Assembly: GCA_004352715.1 (NCBI GenBank)
Contig: SCFE01000061.1
Location: 1,503,588-1,567,587, forward strand
Direction: 5' to 3'
Length of the DNA: 64,000 nucleotides
Source: Hofstenia miamia
Lineage: Eukaryota; Xenacoelomorpha; Acoela
Below are positions 41,701 to 56,100 of this stretch, piece by piece. Under the pieces are notes generated by a model. The model was given only the letters and a program-made list of their open reading frames with translations. It made no database searches and was not told the DNA's origin. The translations under genes and the position numbers were made by a program. Within the stretch, counting starts at the first letter, position 1. The number at the start of each line of letters is the position of its first letter.

Positions 41701-44624
41701 CTTGAGTTTCCAACTGATGAAATGTCTTTTAATATTAAACTCATATATCTTAACATGAAAAGCTCATATACCAATGCTTTCAATCCGTACTTTGTTAAAT
41801 TTTCCAAGGACCTTTATTATATATATATATATATATATAAATATATATATGTATATCTTTTTTTGGACAAAGATGTCTGTTCATATCTTGTTCTTTACGT
41901 TATTGTAAACAACCAATCATGAAAACATTGTTATTATTTACAGTACATATTTCAAAGAACATCGTTAAAAATATAGTCGTTCTACTTCATTATATTCTTC
42001 TGCAATGTTCTATATAATAAACGTATTTAGTCAGTGTATGCGTAAACTGTATGTTTAAAAAGTAATCTTTTGACTATATATAATACAAATAAATGATTCT
42101 AAGCATAAATGCTGTAAATTTTGATTTTATGATTTTTGACATTTTATCAGAGATTAAAAATATGGATTACATACTCCAACTATATTCATTTTTGCATATT
42201 TGATGACAGCGATCTTAAAAATACGATTGACAACGCAAATAGTTTTTGAATTTTTTACTGCACGGGATCCTTCGATGATTATTCAAATAATCAATTGTTC
42301 ATACAATCACACAACTGGTCAAATTTTCCAACTGAACGAACTTTTACCTACTTTTTCTCAAAAATGCAGCACATGTCGCCATTGTTTTATTGCATTTTCT
42401 AAAAAAGTGAAACGTTGGTATGAAGTTGGTATTTAATTTATACATGAATTGTATTATTTTTATTCTCTCGTCAATTTTGTTTCAGTAGGTTTATGGGCGT
42501 TATTCACACCAATTCTGATATTGTTTAAATTATTTATTGGCTGTGTAAATTTAAGCTACTTATATATCCTGAAAAGGCTTCAGTTCTAATGGTGATAAAA
42601 AGTTCTGTTTGTTAGAACCCGTAATTTTTGCTTGTCACGCAGTAAATTCCTTGTGATTTATTTCTTTAAAAATTCAAGCAATTGAATTATCATTCTTTGT
42701 TTGACGTTTAAAATATTTTTTTTTGCTTTAAATACAATTTGGAAAATTAGTTGTTTTGAAGAATTACCTACGTGTATAATTAATATCTACGGTATACATT
42801 TGATAGTGTAGATGATTGATCTGTATAAAATTCGACATGACCACTACCGTGTAACGGTTTATTTGGTTCAAAGCGAGTGATCTTTATTACAATAATTGTT
42901 TCACTCTTGTGGTATTTGTAAATACATATCATGAGTACCACGCGTTGAGCGCATGATGTCACCACTAACGGTTTAATACGAATCGAGTGATTCGCTAATA
43001 TAATTTGGCAAACGTGGACATTGTGTAATTAATAAAATTGCAAGCTTTTATAATTTTATTCCCACATTTTACCCCACAGTTAGTTGAAGTCACAGCTGCA
43101 ATCGCTGTCAACGATACTATTATAGTTTTATAATAACAATATATTTGTAGGTTTGAATTGTTTATAATATGAATCCAACTTTTTGCACATTAGTTGTACT
43201 TTGATTAAGAAATTATGAGAGAATATTGACCAAAAATATTGTAACTTGCCGTTGTCTTGACTTGCACCGCTCAAGTATATTCAATAATTATATACTGTTT
43301 GACTTTTTCGATATTTATACATGTTCGATCAGGGCTTTCGTAAATATTAAAGAAGGCCCTGATACAAGTAACATCTAAAAAAGTTGTAATCTATGCACTA
43401 CATTTTGTAAAGAAAAGTTTTCAAGATATTATTGTTCTTTTTATTTTAAAGATTTGTAGTAAGTATACGTTTATGAATATTTTTTAGATGAGTTTAAGAA
43501 GGTTTATCAGAAGACTGTAGCATTTAGTCACTGTCCATTTAACTTCGACTGTGAATTTGTCAAGTTACATTTTGGCAAAAACCGTAACAAAGAATTAAGT
43601 TATTCGGAATTTACACAATTTTTGCAGGTAATTTCAATTGTATAATTTACTTTCAATCAGTATTACTGTTAAAAATGAGGTGATGTAATTGTATTCAATC
43701 GCGACGCCATCTTATGAAAAATTTGCGGAATATCAAAAATATATACTTGGATACTTTTAGCCTATAATTTGAAGCGAACAACAATGACAATATTTCATAT
43801 AAAATTTTTCGGAAATGTTATAATTGTTTGATCCAAAGTTTTCCTGATTTATATACAATCTGAAAAAAAATTCTTTATCTCAATTTCTAGTTTTTGCAGA
43901 AAAATTAATACCGGTCTATTACAAAATCAGGAATTTATTGGACCTTTATAACTTAAAATAATATTTTCTGGTATTTTTACATCAAAATGATTGGCATTGT
44001 TTTTCAGTCATCTAAAAAAATCTTGTTGCCATGGGTCAGAATTTTGATCCCCAGCTCACGACATTTACTGTTGGAATTATATATATATATATATATATAT
44101 ATATNNNNNNNNNNNNNNNNNNNNNNNNNNNNNNNNNNNNNNNNNNNNNNNNNNNNNNNNNNNNNNNNNNNNNNNNNNNNNNNNNNNNNNNNNNNNNNNN
44201 NNNNNNNNNNNNNNNNNNNNNNNNNNNNNNNNNNNNNNNNNNNNNNNNNNNNNNNNNNNNNNNNNNNNNNNNNNNNNNNNNNNNNNNNNNNNNNNNNNNN
44301 NNNNNNNNNNNNNNNNNNNNNNNNNNNNNNNNNNNNNNNNNNNNNNNNNNNNNNNNNNNNNNNNNNNNNNNNNNNNNNNNNNNNNNNNNNNNNNNNNNNN
44401 NNNNNNNNNNNNNNNNNNNNNNNNNNNNNNNNNNNNNNNNNNNNNNNNNNNNNNNNNNNNNNNNNNNNNNNNNNNNNNNNNNNNNNNNNNNNNNNNNNNN
44501 NNNNNNNNNNNNNNNNNNNNNNNNNNNNNNNNNNNNNNNNNNNNNNNNNNNNNNNNNNNNNNNNNNNNNNNNNNNNNNNNNNNNNNNNNNNNNNNNNNNN
44601 NNNNNNNNNNNNCCACAACGCACC

Positions 44625-44663
<39 letters not shown>

Positions 44664-45471
44664 AGTGATTCAGTTTGGCGCACCGGTATCAAATAAGTGG
44701 TGTTTAAACATAGATATCGCTATTTATTCGCATATATTCCAATCTCGAATGTTTCTCACAGATGGGCCTTCTTTTCTATATTTGTCATTGAGTGCTCTTC
44801 GTGCTGCTTCGCAATTATCAAACGCAATAGAACATGACACAAAATAAGTGATTTCCTCATAACTGAAGCCAGGATAATTCATCTCTCATAGATAAAAATA
44901 AAATGTGTACTGAATTGTGAAGAAATGCTATTTAACAGTTTACCCGTTTACCCAAGACAGCTATCTATGTAACTAACAATTTAAAATCAATGCAGCATTA
45001 TCTAATTCCCAATTCAATATCGTGATGACGTTTTCTTGCTATCAGATACTTACAGCGCTCATTTCGAACACTTGTTGTGACTTCGTGAATAGAAAATATT
45101 TTCACCTTTGTTAATAATACACTTTTGTAAGTTTTTCGAATATGTGCTAATAAATAGCGATATCTACGTTTAAGCACCACTTATTTTATTACCAGTGGGC
45201 TAAACTGAATCACCCTGTATATATANNNNNNNNNNNNNNNNNNNNNNNNNNNNNNNNNNNNNNNNNNNNNNNNNNNNNNNNNNNNNNNNNNNNNNNNNNN
45301 NNNNNNNNNNNNNNNNNNNNNNNNNNNNNNNNNNNNNNNNNNNNNNNNNNNNNNNNNNNNNNNNNNNNNNNNNNNNNNNNNNNNNNNNNNNNNNNNNNNN
45401 NNNNNNNNNNNNNNNNNNNNNNNNNNNNNNNNNNNNNNNNNNNNNNNNNNNNNNNNNNNNNNNNNNNNNNN

Positions 45472-45509
<38 letters not shown>

Positions 45510-47086
45510 GGTGCGTTGTGGTTGTGTATATCTGTCGCTTAATAAAAAGTACGTATTTATCGCCAATTTTAACGTTATATACAGAAAAAAAATTTTCATT
45601 CAATTTATTCAAAAAAAATTTCTGTATACCTTATTTACTACATCTTGACATAATAATATAGACTTTTTAAGAAAGCTACTTTCTTCATACCAATTGGTGA
45701 CTGGCTCTAAATCTGAGGAAAAATTTGAAAAATAATACTTAGCGCCATTTTGTAAGGCAATATATACCCGCGGACATACTAACTGAATAAGCGATTGATT
45801 CCCGCAAATCTTGTATTTTGTTATAATAATCCAAACTACATAATATTTTATGTAATAAAGGCACTCAAAATCACGAAGTCCGTATCAAAAGGCACACACC
45901 AAGCATCAAGCCAGTAGCGAGTGTGCCTACCTTTAGCTTTCAGCAATTGCTGGACCCGTGTGAGCATTCTCTCCACTAGCTTTTTGCATGTCTTGTCAGT
46001 GCTGCCTCGTAAGTTTGTGTCCCTGACGCAAAGATCCAAGAGCTTGTTGATAAGTTGCTGCTTGCTGGTAAACGACTGTTGCTGTAGCCTCCGTTTGAGA
46101 ATTGCCCAGATCGCTTCGATGGGGTTCATGTTGGGTGAATTCCCCGGCCATTGAAGAAGTTGTATGTCATCGTCGTTCATGAATTTCATCGACCTCTTCG
46201 AGGTGTGGCATGGGGCGGAGTCTTGCTGGAATGTATAGACACCATCAGGAAACCATTCGTGTGCCTGATGGATCAACCTGTTCTTGAGGACATCCACGTA
46301 CTTGTTGGAGTTCATTATTCAATCAACAACGTGGATGCGACTAATTCCCTTCCACGACATTTGTCCCCAAATCATTACTGTGGGCGGGTGTTTCACACTC
46401 TGCACCATGTGAGCATTTGTTGGATCTTGTGCTCCTTTGCACACGTATTGAGGACGAGTCATCTGAACTGAAAAATAGCACTCATCTGAAAATATGACGT
46501 TTTTCAAGTCTGATTGGGAGAAGTGCTGGTACAGCTTTCAGCCCACTGCAGTCGTTTGACAATCATGGTCTTTGTGAGTAGCGGTTTCTTTATGGGCCTA
46601 ATAGCGATTCTTCCCCCTTCGCGAAGTCGCCGTCGGACAGTTCTCACTGAGATGGAGAGATCTTCTTCTCTTTTGAGGTCAATCGCAGTCAATCTAGGAT
46701 TGCTGAGGTTTTTTTTGAGTAGCTTTTTTCATCGCGTAGTAGTCTTTCTCTTAGGCCCACACCTTCCGGTTCTCTGAACTGCAATTGTGCCAGTAAGGGC
46801 ATGACGCCTGATTATCCTGCTGACCGTTGACACACCGATGTCATTAGCAATTTCAGTTTGAGATTTTAAAATATGCAGTGCTAGAGCAATCACCCGCTGA
46901 CGCTGTTTGGGAGTTGCATCCATTCTGAATTCAGTTTACTGAGTGTCGGTGTGATGTGACGTAACAATAGAATACACAACAGACAGTTGAGTAAGTGTTA
47001 GTGACCGATAAGAAACTGCATAGAGATTAAACATATAGGCAACTCGGTTATTCAAGGCGTTTTTAAATCATTATTCAGTATCCGCG

Positions 47087-47125
<39 letters not shown>

Positions 47126-50100
47126 CTTNNNNNNNNNNNNNNNNNNNNNNNNNNNNNNNNNNNNNNNNNNNNNNNNNNNNNNNNNNNNNNNNNNNNNNNN
47201 NNNNNNNNNNNNNNNNNNNNNNNNNNNNNNNNNNNNNNNNNNNNNNNNNNNNNNNNNNNNNNNNNNNNNNNNNNNNNNNNNNNNNNNNNNNNNNNNNNNN
47301 NNNNNNNNNNNNNNNNNNNNNNNNNNNNNNNNNNNNNNNNNNNNNNNNNNNNNNNNNNNNNNNNNNNNNNNNNNNNNNNNNNNNNNNNNNNNNNNNNNNN
47401 NNNNNNNNNNNNNNNNNNNNNNNNNNNNNAAACTTCCTCGAGTATAATTTGAAAACACGTTTTCAATATTGGTAGAAGTCGTGGAGTACGAAATAAACAG
47501 CCACTCGTGTAGACAGACTGCAGGCTCAAAACCGCAAAAAGCTATTGTTGATATTATTGTAAAGATTAATAATGTGACACAGGAAACAATTTGTTGCATA
47601 CAAAATTGCATATTTATGCATAATACAGTAAAATTGAATCAATCCAAACCAAGTCTAAACTTAAGACGTCTATTTCTAATGAATTCAGTAAACCTATTTT
47701 AGAAGCAGTAAGAACATCATAGTACGTAATGTAATATGTTCCTCCCGCACTTTCTCTAAAAAAGGCTCTGGACATCTGCGCAAATAAGTTTGTATATGCA
47801 AATTTTTCACAATGTTTTGATACTAGACCTGCTACTTTACCAGCATTAAAACTATCAAATTCAAACATCTATTTCACGAAATTCTTCAATCTCATTCTAT
47901 AAAAAGTTGCATATTATGGTAAATTTATAGAACAACAGTTTGACTTAAATGTGTCAAATACAAATAGCAATTATGCAACTTCTTAAACCGGTATACCACT
48001 GCGATTAATGACACTACGTTTTAAAACTTCACGTAAAACAATTGGCTTTGGGAAAGTTATGGCAGAAGCTCCTGTCATCTCAAATAAATTGGGTGGATCG
48101 GCTGGTTTTCCATGGACTTTAAAAGGAAAGCCTTCTTGTCAATGCTTTTGACAAATAACAGTGTTTTGGTAACACTGATTTTTTGATGAATTCTAGATAA
48201 CCAAGCGTTTCTTTCATTCACGTCTTTTGGGAACCTGTATATGCAGAAATATATGGTAAATTTTTATAGTTCGACCTGCAATTAAATACACAGCACTTGT
48301 TCGGCATGAGCAACGGAACGGAATGACTTGCAAACCGAAATGTCTAATATAAATATTGTAGCATCAATAACAACATTGCTTTATTGCGGTTTTGGGCCTG
48401 CAGTCTGTAGACACCAGATACATAGTAAATGCCCCACAACAAACATCATTCATGATTTCTTGCAACATTTCAGAATCTGGAACTAGCATTTTTAGTCAAT
48501 AACTCTGTTTATAAGAGATCCGTTTTTGTTAGCGATGAGGAATTTTCAACAGTAATATCATTTTGATAAGTACGTAGCAAGCCCCATTAGCTTATCGATA
48601 CCAGGGAATTTGACGCTCAATCCACTCTGATGATATATGTTCCCGTTAGTACGAACTGGAAGTGCTTATCTTTAAGTAGATGTTCAATTAAACACTTTAG
48701 AGAAGAGGAAGTTTGAATGCCTACTTCAAATTTTTGTGTACTGAATCTACGTAAAACCTGATTCCTTCTAAATTGCAACTAATGTGAATTGCAAAGTTTT
48801 AAATGATAAAGCTTGATAAGCTTTTGAAAATTACTGATTTCATCATTCAAATTATACTAAGAATTAGCAGGAATCTGAAAAGATTTACGATCAATAAAAT
48901 TGTAGTGAATTTTTTGAAAAGATGAGTGTTATCATAAATCAGAATGAGCTTATCAACGGAGTGAAATGGGTTCCCAGTGAATAGAAGCAAATGAAGAATT
49001 GTCATAAACTTTAGAAATTTGCAAGAAAAATTACCCATTAATTGATAAGTTATCTACTATAACAGCTTGAATACAAAAAAATCTTTGCAAAATCCACAAA
49101 CCTGATGAAGTCTTTCAAACAATTAATCTGTAGATAAAGAGCAACCACGTCAAAATAATCCGAACATAATGATTTCACTAAAACTGCTAAAACAGTTTTT
49201 GCACACTTTCTCTCATTAGTAGTTCAACAAATTTTCCATTGCGAAAAGAAACCTTCTGAACAGTTTGTATTTCATCAATGCAGATAATAATATTTTTGCT
49301 AAAAGAATCTAAATAGGAAGCCTGAACATATAACTAATTATCTGAATTATGAACCCGGGATTGATCTTCAAATTAGCACTTAGGTTTTGAAGTGTTCGCA
49401 CTGAAGGAAGTATTAAAATCTTGGATAGTTTTTCATAAGCGGCAGTTGAATAAGACTTCACAGTAAAGGCAAAGAGCAATCATTGATTAAGATACCTTCT
49501 TTGAAAACGATTCGTAATGGCCAACTGCAGTTGAATAGTGACCATTAAAACCACATCATCAAGGAATGTAGTGATATATATATATATATATATACTTCTA
49601 AGGCATTTAGCGGGAAACGCACTTTTTCCCCAAAAAACCTATTTTTTGGCCATTGCTTCCACAGTATTCACTCGAACTTAAATATATTTACCATGGGGGT
49701 AGGTAAATTAAGGACACCCTTCAAAATTTCAAATATTTGTTTGGAAACGCGGTCATGATGAGGGTTTTAAAAAACACTGAGCGGGATATATATATATATA
49801 TATTTTTTTTCAAAAAATTTTAACGATTCGAAGCTAATTAGTTTACAGAACATTTTTTGAGAATTCCTGCATTTACCTATTTCTAAATGCACAATTTTAG
49901 TAATAATCAAATGCTAGAAATAAGCGATTAATATATTTTTATATAATAGTAGAGTAGTTCTTGTTTTCTTTCTTAGGAAAATGTTGCTTAGCTTCCACTT
50001 TGTTTATTATTAATAGCTTTCAATATGATTTCTAGTAATATGTAATGTTTATCTATGTTCTATCTCTTGAATTTCTCTTGTATTGATGGTCACCCTGAAT

Positions 50101-53100
50101 TTAGGCTTCTAACATTTTCATTCACTTAACTTTCTTCTTTAAAGCAAAACCACACATTTATGCTGTGTTTTCACTATAAACAGACATTGGAGTGCCGCGA
50201 TTTAGTTGTACATATTGTTCATAAGTTGCAAATTATGTACAAAAATTTCGGATTGCAGGTATTGATATCTCGCTGATCTCTAACTGGAAACCTGCATTAT
50301 ACCCAATGTTAGAATATTTAATAATGAGTTCGTACAATTGACGACCCTTTCATCGATTTGAATCGTATTGAACAGAAAAATTTTCCTCAATTTATGATAG
50401 TGGAGCATTGGGATAATTAAAATCCCCTGAAATCGACTGCCAATTCAAACACCAACAATTTCGTCGATAATTGACAATGCAAGATAGAAATACGCTGAAT
50501 TTCTTCAATGTTCAAATTGGATAGTATTTAATTAATTTCAGGTTAAGGTCTTTTGGTAGTCACTCTGTTTTAACTCCAAATACTTAATCCAGCGTGAATT
50601 GTTTGCTTTGGGAATTGACGAATTTCAGACTTCCTTTAACAGTGCATTTGAGTTCTTACACAATTGATTTGCGAGATTTCATGCCGATATCATTCGCAGA
50701 CAGCTGTAATATTTATTCAAATTGGAGTTTGGTCTACTACATATAAATACAGATGTACTGTGTATATCTATAAACCTATGTTACATGAAAAACCATTTGA
50801 TGGTTTTATTTGTTCTTTGATATCACAAAACTTTAAGCAATACAGGCACCTGAGTGAGAATGTTTAATTAGAACATTCGATCATAACACAACCACTAATT
50901 ATAATCAGGTAAAATGCAATTGATAAATTAATTACTTTGAACTTATCAATTCGATTTTTTGGGTTCGCAAGCTTTGGAGTCTGTCACCAGGAGAGGTATC
51001 AAGCTTGCTGTTGTGTGAGCTAACACACCAGCAAAGGGCTGTTGTGTCACAACGTGCACAACTCAACTCTAATAATTTGGGTAATCTTGTTTGTCTTAAT
51101 ATTAAATATTTATGGAGGTATGAAACGAGTAAATATAATACTGTGATTCTCTATTTTTAAGAGCATGTACTTGTTTTGTGCTCGTAAGATAGCAATTCAA
51201 AAGTTTTAGGAACCACCGTTCTTTTTTACATCAATTATTTTTAAGTAGTGGAATATAGTTTTTATAGCATTTAAATACATTCAACTTTTAATCTGGCATC
51301 CGGAATATTGCTTTCATGGAAGATTACTCTAAAGAAGATTACTTCATCATGAATTTTCTGTAGTTTCAAATTATATTCAGATAGGCATTCATCTATGAGT
51401 CAGCTCCTATTCATTAGCTATTTATAGAATATTTAAGGGTTGGGTTAAAGTTAATTTAGGATTCGGTAAACAATTCATGAATAGGAGTTGTACTTCATCA
51501 AGTATTGTGTATCTAACTATGACTCGGAACTACTGAATAATTTTGGTGATAGCCAGGGTTTATTTTTGACATAAAATGCCATATTTTAATTTTTAACCTC
51601 CGTAAATGTCACTGTGGATAAAAAATTTATTTAATTTTAGTCTTTAAATTGACTATTGAGGTGCATGCAAACAGAAGGATGATGTCTGTAAATTCTTCCC
51701 CATCTCCTGGGAAATGGGAGAACATGCAAAATTGTAGACGTTTTACCTACACAATAACATTTATGCTGCCATGCAACCTCCGGTGAATTGGAAGGATTGT
51801 TTTTATTGCTTGAAAAGCTACTAGCTACTAAACGCCTATTGGTCATTCAAAAAAGAGAATGTATTTAAATACTTTTGGTTTATTTTAACAGCATTCAATA
51901 ACTCAAATGTAATCTTTGAATTTTATGTACATTTTTTTCATTTATTACCGCATTTTCTTTAAGTTTTTAGGTTAAAAAATCCTCTCAGCTGATAGCAATT
52001 TTCTGAGAGCAATGCTCCGGTAATTCTTACGCTGCTGCAATAAAACATCTTTTTTGCCTGCAACAGCTTTTCTTGCAAAATAAACACAGAAGTTCGTAAA
52101 GCTTAGAAATTCAAATTTAAAAATGCAGATAATATACAAAGTAATGAATTTCTATGTATATGAAGCTAGGATATTTCCAGATCTGATGTAGTTCAAACAT
52201 GCAGTTTGTTATCATATCAGTCTCGTTTAGAAAAGACTTTGATTTTCAAAAAATATAAATAAAAATATATACAAATATTTTATCAAGTACAAATAGAAAA
52301 GGTAACAATGCCCCTTCCATTTTTTAATACTCCAAGAATGTATTAATAGATGTACGTGGACGTGAGTTCCCAGGTTTACAAGAGCTAGGCGCTGAGGATT
52401 GATAAAGAATGAAATTTTCCCAGTCCAAATACGTTAATAGTTTATTATTAAGGTATATGTGTTACGTATCAACCTAAGTTTCCCCGAAAATATAAATCAC
52501 ACATTTCCTCTAATTTTAATTTATTAAAGCGCAAACCAGGCCAAGCCAACCCACTTCATTGAAAGTCTAACCCGCGGATACCCAGGTGCACTTACATCTC
52601 TGGTGAAAATGTAGTAATGAATCTTTAAAACTATGAAATATAAAAAAAAATATGAAATAGCAAAACTATGGAGCAGTGCAATGTTTTGTTAAAATTTTCG
52701 AGATAAAATTTAGACTTAAGCTTAACTAATTGTGTAACAAATTCCAAAACCTAATTTAAACCTGCTATTTTTTCAAGCATATTCTAAGATCAAATTCATA
52801 ACCGAACACATTTTATTTTTTACTTCTTTTAGTTACATGTAGTATAAATAACGCTGTAACTAGTTTGTAAGTTTGAATTAAAAGTACAAAGTAATGATCC
52901 GATTTTTTGGATAAACCCACAATTTTAAATTTTCTGACGCTGGATTTTCATGCCCCAGACAGCATGTTTTACAGTGCGCACATTAAACTTAAAATTTTAT
53001 ACAACGACAACGTCAATTCTGACGAATATTGTTTTAGCTGATCACTTGTCAAAGTTCTGGTACAATCTTATCTAAGAACTAATGTTTGCAAGTTTCTTGT

Positions 53101-56100
53101 TTAGGGTGTACAAGAAGAGCATGCAAAGCAAGCTTTTGATATTCTTGATCCCAAAGACACTGGTTATATTCGACCAGTGGAGTTAAAGGAGATTATGACT
53201 ACCATCCGAACCCATCTTCTTACTCCGCATGTTGCTGATAACATGGTGGCTGTATGATAGCTTTTATCAAGTATTTGCATTTTAATCTAGCTAATTTAGG
53301 TCACAGGAGGTCAACGAGTTAGTTACCCATTCTTTGAAGGTGTCAACAAATTGCTGTCAGGGATGGAGGTAGTTAGACGAGTCTTCGATTCCATTGTAGA
53401 TTTATCTCCAGTTCAAAAAGTACGGGTTTCCAAAGGTTTGTATGCCATTTTTAATTACTTAAGTCCTTGTTTATTTTCAAAAATATATACCGTTGTTGGA
53501 AAACTTCGATAATTGAATTATAACGTTTTATATGTTTAGACATGTATTTTTCAATCTTTTTCAAAAATTTATCCAAAAAAACACTAGCATGCATGTCAAT
53601 TCACACTTCATTTCAAGCGTTAGTTTCATGACGCTTTTAATTTTTTTAGCCATTAATCCTTGAGACTGACCCATGCTTTATGAAAATTTTTCATTTTGAA
53701 CGAATTGACTAAAACTAATTGCAAAAATGAGGTTCCAAATTGAAATATGAAGAAAATATTCCTAAGGCAGGCCATTTTGATTAGTGAGTGTATCGCTGAA
53801 ACTGAAGCCTTGTTCTTTGATTGCTTGAAAAAATGAGGCTTTAGCTAAAACATTTTGGCGATTGGCAAACTGACGTCCTTTGATGACGCATATAAATCTT
53901 CTCAATAGTTAAAAATCAAATGAAACCCGCGCTTTTATCATGACAAAATGAGTTTTTTCGAAAATTTCACAACTCAGTTGAAAGATTACTCTAAACATGA
54001 GAAAAAACGGAACTTCTGTGATGAGTTTATGTTAATCTGTTGAAGCAACCATTTTTAACAGATCTGTTAAATATACAAATGCGCTTCGTTGTATAAGATT
54101 AATTCGCATATCGTACAATCGGTTGATTTTCCTTACATTGTTTAAGAAAGAACCATTTATGTTCTTGAAATAATATGTGCAGATAAAGTACGATGGGGAC
54201 CAAAAAAGTAATAATTTTAAAAATCTGATCGTGAGCATAGACATCATGCCTAAGAAGTATCTATCTATTGTAACTTTTTGTCAAATAGTTCTGTCATTCA
54301 TTTAATCTTGTTACAGTAAATTGTTTTTTTCTATCCGTGTGAAGAATGGACACTCTGAGTTTCTAAATTGACTTAGGTAGAAACGGCCAGCATTATTGAT
54401 CCTGCTCTGGTGCCCCTTCTACCTCTTGTTCTTAGAATAGGGTGGATTTTCTGTAAGCTGATTTCAATGAAGATCGTCATTCATCAGTGCATAAGATAGC
54501 AGAGATAGTTGACCTTAATGAGATTACCACTAGATAGGGTGGCGGTTGCGTACAGAAAATGTCAATCAACCATTTCAACCGCCTTTAGGCTGCTGGTAAC
54601 CATTCTTATCGACGCATTGACACTGAAGATAAGATATCTTTCAGTATGAACCCGAGTTCAAGATTCAGTCTAGAGATAGACTACAAGGATTACTCGTGGA
54701 TGAATCAAGAAATCAAGTTCGTTATTAAAATTCAGTGGTAAAAGTCATAGCGGTTGTTATATGTGATGCGGAAATTGCTATTCTTATAGATTTCCTCGAG
54801 GATGGGGATCTATTACAGCCTCACAATATAGCAGCATTATCAAGAAATTGAAGGTGGCATTAGCAAAAACCGCCAGGAAAGTAACACAAGCATGTGCTGT
54901 TTCACCATTTTTCACACATTTATGATTTCAAACGTCAAGGGAGCAGAAGGGAACTTTCTACAAATGAAGTGATTATAGTGGTGAACGACATTGCTCGTCC
55001 TATTTTTCAGAGCACTGATAACGAAGTAAGGACACCGCATATAGAAGAGTTTAAAAGTAGATGGTGGCCATGGGGAAACTTATTTCGATGTTGACTCACT
55101 TTATAAACTAAAATCATTTCTATTATTTGACTCTTGAACATTGCAGAAATACATGTATATTTGATATTGATCAACGTTTTAGACATGTTTAATACTGACC
55201 ATATATATATATATATATNNNNNNNNNNNNNNNNNNNNNNNNNNNNNNNNNNNNNNNNNNNNNNNNNNNNNNNNNNNNNNNNNNNNNNNNNNNNNNATAT
55301 ATATATATATATATATATATATCATTCAATTTTAATGTAAGCAAGCAATTACAGTTTCAAATTTGACTCAAAAGTCACTCGCATCAATAAACTTTATGAA
55401 AAGCGTGATTTACAGTTGTGTATGAATTGCAAAATCGAAGCTGAACTGTTGTGCAACATCAAAGCATCAACTAAATAATGTGATAATTGCGTGCGTACGT
55501 GCGTGCACTTTCACTTGAGTATGGCACTGTCTTTTGTGTTGTTGACAATTTGCGGGATTTTACTTGAAGTTGATAAGTAATCATTTCGTTGCGAAAGTCG
55601 CATAAATTATGCAGTATTATTGTCATATATTTAGTCAATTATTTTTTCATTCTCTTTTTTAACACTAGAGGCGCTTCGTAATTTATAATGTTTTTAAATG
55701 ACAATACACATTAGTCGTGCATATCCTAAGAATCATTTTATCATTCGGCTCTTTGAGAAACATCAGTAAACACCATTTCTTCTTTAGAGAATCTATAGTG
55801 ATTCCGTGTAAAATGTTAACTATTTCAAAAAAATTATAAACAAATGTTCTCATTAGATGATAGGGATGTATCAAACGCTCCTTAGGGAAAGCCTTTCCCT
55901 TAATTTCATATTCATGTTAATTTAATTGTACTTTCTTTTTAAGTTTGATAAATAAGTATATTTCCCAATGCGTTTGAATATTTTACTTGAAAAAACAAAT
56001 TCTACGTTCACTCTTTTTGTGTTCTTTGATATAATACCATTGATCTCGCAATTTAGGGTAGATATATTAATATTAATATCAGGCAATTTTGGATGTTAAC

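Larger units (their letters stand above)
47508..48412 (-). mobile_element. Internally deleted P-type (THAP) element
   Basis: Inverted arms GACTGCAGGCYCAAAACCGCA... at 47508-47556 (plus) and 48412-48363 (minus) enclose a THAP-domain N-terminus (48307-47983) and what looks like a transposase C-terminus (47868-47614), with no catalytic core between them. This is the layout of an internally deleted P-element derivative. Terminal limits beyond the arms are not resolved; a 301-N gap lies just left (47129-47429). Confidence 0.6.

Noticed and set aside
41488-41922. 144-codon plus ORF in carrier intron 3
   Set aside because: No recognisable motif, ends in a TA-derived IYIY run and lies within an intron; likely chance.
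45921-46777. Plus-strand ORFs opposite the Tc1 transposase
   Set aside because: Antisense shadows of the minus-strand transposase, with no motif of their own.
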